From Marsupella aquatica (lineage: Eukaryota; Marchantiophyta), in assembly GCA_973895155.1 (NCBI GenBank), contig OZ316892.1:30256001-30320000 (forward strand): a stretch of 64,000 nucleotides of DNA. Reading direction: 5' to 3'. Every line of letters begins with the position of its first letter. Within the stretch, counting starts at the first letter, position 1. Position numbers and translations under genes: made by a program. The notes under the pieces are model-generated. The model saw only the letters and a list, made by a program, of their open reading frames with translations. It did not search any database and was not told the origin of the DNA. Below are positions 62,015-64,000 of this stretch, piece by piece.

Positions 62015-62581
62015 CTACGGCTGAGGCTGAAGCTGAAGCTGAGCCTGCGGTTGAGCCTGAGGTTGCACGGGTACGGGTACGGGTACGGTCTCGGGTTCGG
62101 CTGAGTTGGCCATGTTGGTGGATGGTCGGGTTCCCATGAAGCTCTGTAGGTGCTGGTAGAAGTTCTCCAAAGCAAGTGCCGATGTCCTCGTCGAACGAGT
62201 AGTGCTGGACTCGCCGTTGATGATAGCTCGAACCTGAGCAGGGATGTGGTCAAAGTGATGTTGTTGTAGGTCGATCGTACCCGGGATATTGAAGACCTCA
62301 TCCGGAAGCCGCAGCAATGCCTCCCAGAAACCGATGTATTTGTCTCCGTCGAAGAAGTACCCAAATACCTCCGCTGGTCGGTAAAGCTCGCTCTGAGACG
62401 GGTAGTTGAAGTTAAGAATATAGTGGTGACGTCCGGCTAGGCGGATAGCTCTCTCGTACTCGCGTTCAATTTCGAATCGGCGCGGGTTGGCGTATTTCAA
62501 GGAGTCGGCCAATTGTCTCCCGGTAGATAGGAACTGCGTCCAGAATCGAACGGCCGAACTGGAGAGGATCGTGTGCGACAT
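62015..62581 (-). CDS. Family B unit 2 N-terminal domain, 188 codons
   Basis: ATG at 62581: LSSSAVRFWTQFLSTGRQLA, FEIEREYERAIRLAGRHHYI, LYRPAEVFGYFFDGDKYIGF, LPDEVFNIPGTIDLQQHHFD. A Gln/Pro low-complexity tail (QPQAQPQAQLQ) follows. It lies about 100 bases downstream of a good TATA box, so this is probably the true start of the accessory gene. The stop at 62015 is followed, in other frames, by the linker to the globular domain. Confidence 0.72.
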   Translation of the reverse strand: MSHTILSSSAVRFWTQFLSTGRQLADSLKYANPRRFEIEREYERAIRLAGRHHYILNFNYPSQSELYRPAEVFGYFFDGDKYIGFWEALLRLPDEVFNIPGTIDLQQHHFDHIPAQVRAIINGESSTTRSTRTSALALENFYQHLQSFMGTRPSTNMANSAEPETVPVPVPVQPQAQPQAQLQLQPQP

Positions 62582-62682
62582 TCACAGGAGATAGCAGCAG
62601 CTACAAAGAGTGAACGAGAGAGCTGGGGTCGAAGCTCGCGCGTGGACTGATGGACTGGTGCACTACAAAGGGTCGGCTCCCC

Positions 62683-62689
62683 TTTTATA
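62683..62689 (-). promoter_or_regulatory. TATA box of family B unit 2
   Basis: The minus strand reads TATAAAAGGGGAGCC, 102 bases upstream of the ATG at 62581. The whole 62590-62824 promoter region is conserved with 58810-59039 of unit 1. Confidence 0.65.
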
Positions 62690-62834
62690 CCCTAAGGGCT
62701 TATCGATCCCCCGACGTTTCCTCAATGCCCATAGGCTGAACCGCTCACGCTTGTGGTGTACCAGCCACTCCGCTGGTCTGAGTCAGCGCGTGTCAGTGGC
62801 CGCTTCCTTAAGTTTGTTATACGGACCCGAGGGA

Positions 62835-64000
62835 GGGGCCCCTCCACGCTCGTAACCCGGGTGTGCGAATAGCGACCTGCCGCCAGTCCAAGCCTGAATT
62901 CCCCTTATTGCCTAATGATGTCATACCCATAATGATTACCTAAATACTATCGTTATGCTAATAATAGCGGCCTAAGACACCCCTAACGCACGTGCTAAGC
63001 GCAGTTAGATCGAATTACTCATTACCCGCCGTACCAGCGGCATCACAAGATGGGAAAAGAGGCTCAAGGCAGTAGTAGAAACCGGGGCAATTTAGACCAT
63101 ACCTTATAGGACTAAGCCCACTAAGTCCTTCTTCCATACTTTAAACGACTCGCATCCATTGCCAAGGTTTTGGTAAAGACTATGAAAGACTTTGAATGTG
63201 CACCCGGTTTAGTTAAAGACTATGAAAAGTATACTTGCTATTTTGTGAAGGGTGAACACTCTATACATCATAGATTTTATTCTTGGAATCCACAATAAAG
63301 GTCCACACAAAGACTAGGACACTTGATAGTCTTACAAGGGTTCATCATAAGAGTGTACTTCAAAAGGACCGGTCGATGTGCTACATTTTGGCCGCAGTGC
63401 TTAAGGAACATGCCTTGTATATATCACCAACGTTAACTAACATTGCACCATAAAGATCCATGTAGCGGGTACTTTTCATAACTTAGGGTACTTTTGATAA
63501 AGGTAATTCCATGAGGGGGGCCCGGAGGGGGGGGTTAGGGTGGGGCACAACTGATTAAGTGGCCTCATCTTTGTCACCAAAGGGATTTATTTAAAGTTAT
63601 CCTTTACCCTCACCCAAATGTACTCATTTGTTGCCTAATTAACTCCACATTGTTCCCCTACATCAAGACTCTGGCCATGACTTATCAAGCCTAACGGCTC
63701 AACTCAACGGACATGGGCCCTGGATTAGCGTTTAGGGTCCTGTTTGCACTAAGTCTTGGGTTAGGGTGAGTATGCTTTGGTCATCGTATGAAACTGGGTT
63801 TTTGTGAAGGGAAGTATCGAGTGTCCGCGCCCCATGCGTTTGGGCCCCATCATTTGTGCTTTGCGACAGAACGACCTGCGGAATGTTTGTGAGTTTAGCA
63901 TACGAGCAGAGTTTAGGGTAAGCATTTTGCGAGGGAAGATCGAAGCTCATTCACTTCACATTGCTGCGTCCACTACTGCGAGCGCTTTTGACAGTTCTGC
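62835..64000. other. No gene seen
   Basis: Non-coding. A G-rich run lies at 63514-63546. Short open frames have no motifs. Confidence 0.5.

Larger units (their letters stand above)
59065..62834 (-). mobile_element. Family B unit 2 (accessory-gene unit, better preserved)
   Basis: The left 900 bp (59065-59960) is non-coding and similar to 55518-56395, both starting TGTCACG. The right end of shared sequence is near GTTTGTTATACGG at about 62824. Between them, in minus order, are N domain, globular domain and coiled coil. No LTR, gag, pol or transposase was seen, so the element class is unknown. Confidence 0.7.

Overview
The window looks like nuclear DNA of a land plant, built almost entirely from nested transposable elements. 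The evidence is Ty3/gypsy elements of several lineages (one with an integrase chromodomain), a tRNA-Asp-type primer binding site of the sort used by plant Tat/Athila-like elements, TTTAGGG telomere-type heptamers, and long accessory ORFs resembling the plant-transposon-associated globular domain (PF20167-like, recognised by eye only). I cannot name the species; the unfamiliar accessory ORFs make me lean, weakly, towards a non-model or non-flowering plant. I found no convincing intact host gene, rRNA, tRNA gene or CRISPR array.

Layout. 1-6473: non-coding repeats, an unrecognised ORF pair (3187-3985) and a possible DNA-transposon gene on the minus strand (4445-5658), ending in a transposon terminus at 6473. 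6474-9866: 5'-truncated chromovirus (element D) interrupted by a 364-bp TIR element with TTCA target duplications. 9867-12716: truncated gag-pol (element E). 12717-25008: mostly gene-free DNA with a 581-bp TIR element (17230-17810), tandem repeats and broken gene fragments. 25009-36669 plus 50218-51002 plus 55034-55517: rearranged pieces of gypsy family A (accessory ORF, LTR, PBS, gag, protease, RT-RNase H, inverted and duplicated fragments). 36670-50217: a complete young gypsy element (element C, minus strand) inserted in family A, with 1390-bp LTRs differing at about six sites and TGGCT target duplications. 51003-55033: a 4-kb insertion (GGGAA target duplications) carrying only an accessory ORF related to that of element C. 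55518-62834: two tandem copies of a three-part accessory-gene unit (family B), each with a TATA-like box. 62835-64000: nothing recognisable.

How the parts work together. Element C has the parts of an autonomous retrotransposon: gag with three zinc knuckles fused to protease, then an in-frame UGA in a TMV-like readthrough context (TGA CAA TTA), then RT-RNase H-integrase. A second copy of its polypurine tract follows, then an 857-codon accessory ORF, then another in-frame UGA leading into a second retropepsin-like domain. GACGCT...AGCGTC hairpins sit in the LTRs and in both internal non-coding gaps. The accessory ORFs of families A, B, C and the 4-kb insertion appear to share one globular domain, followed in A and B by long coiled coils. 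The most interesting signal here is this accessory-protein family together with the recoding signals around it.
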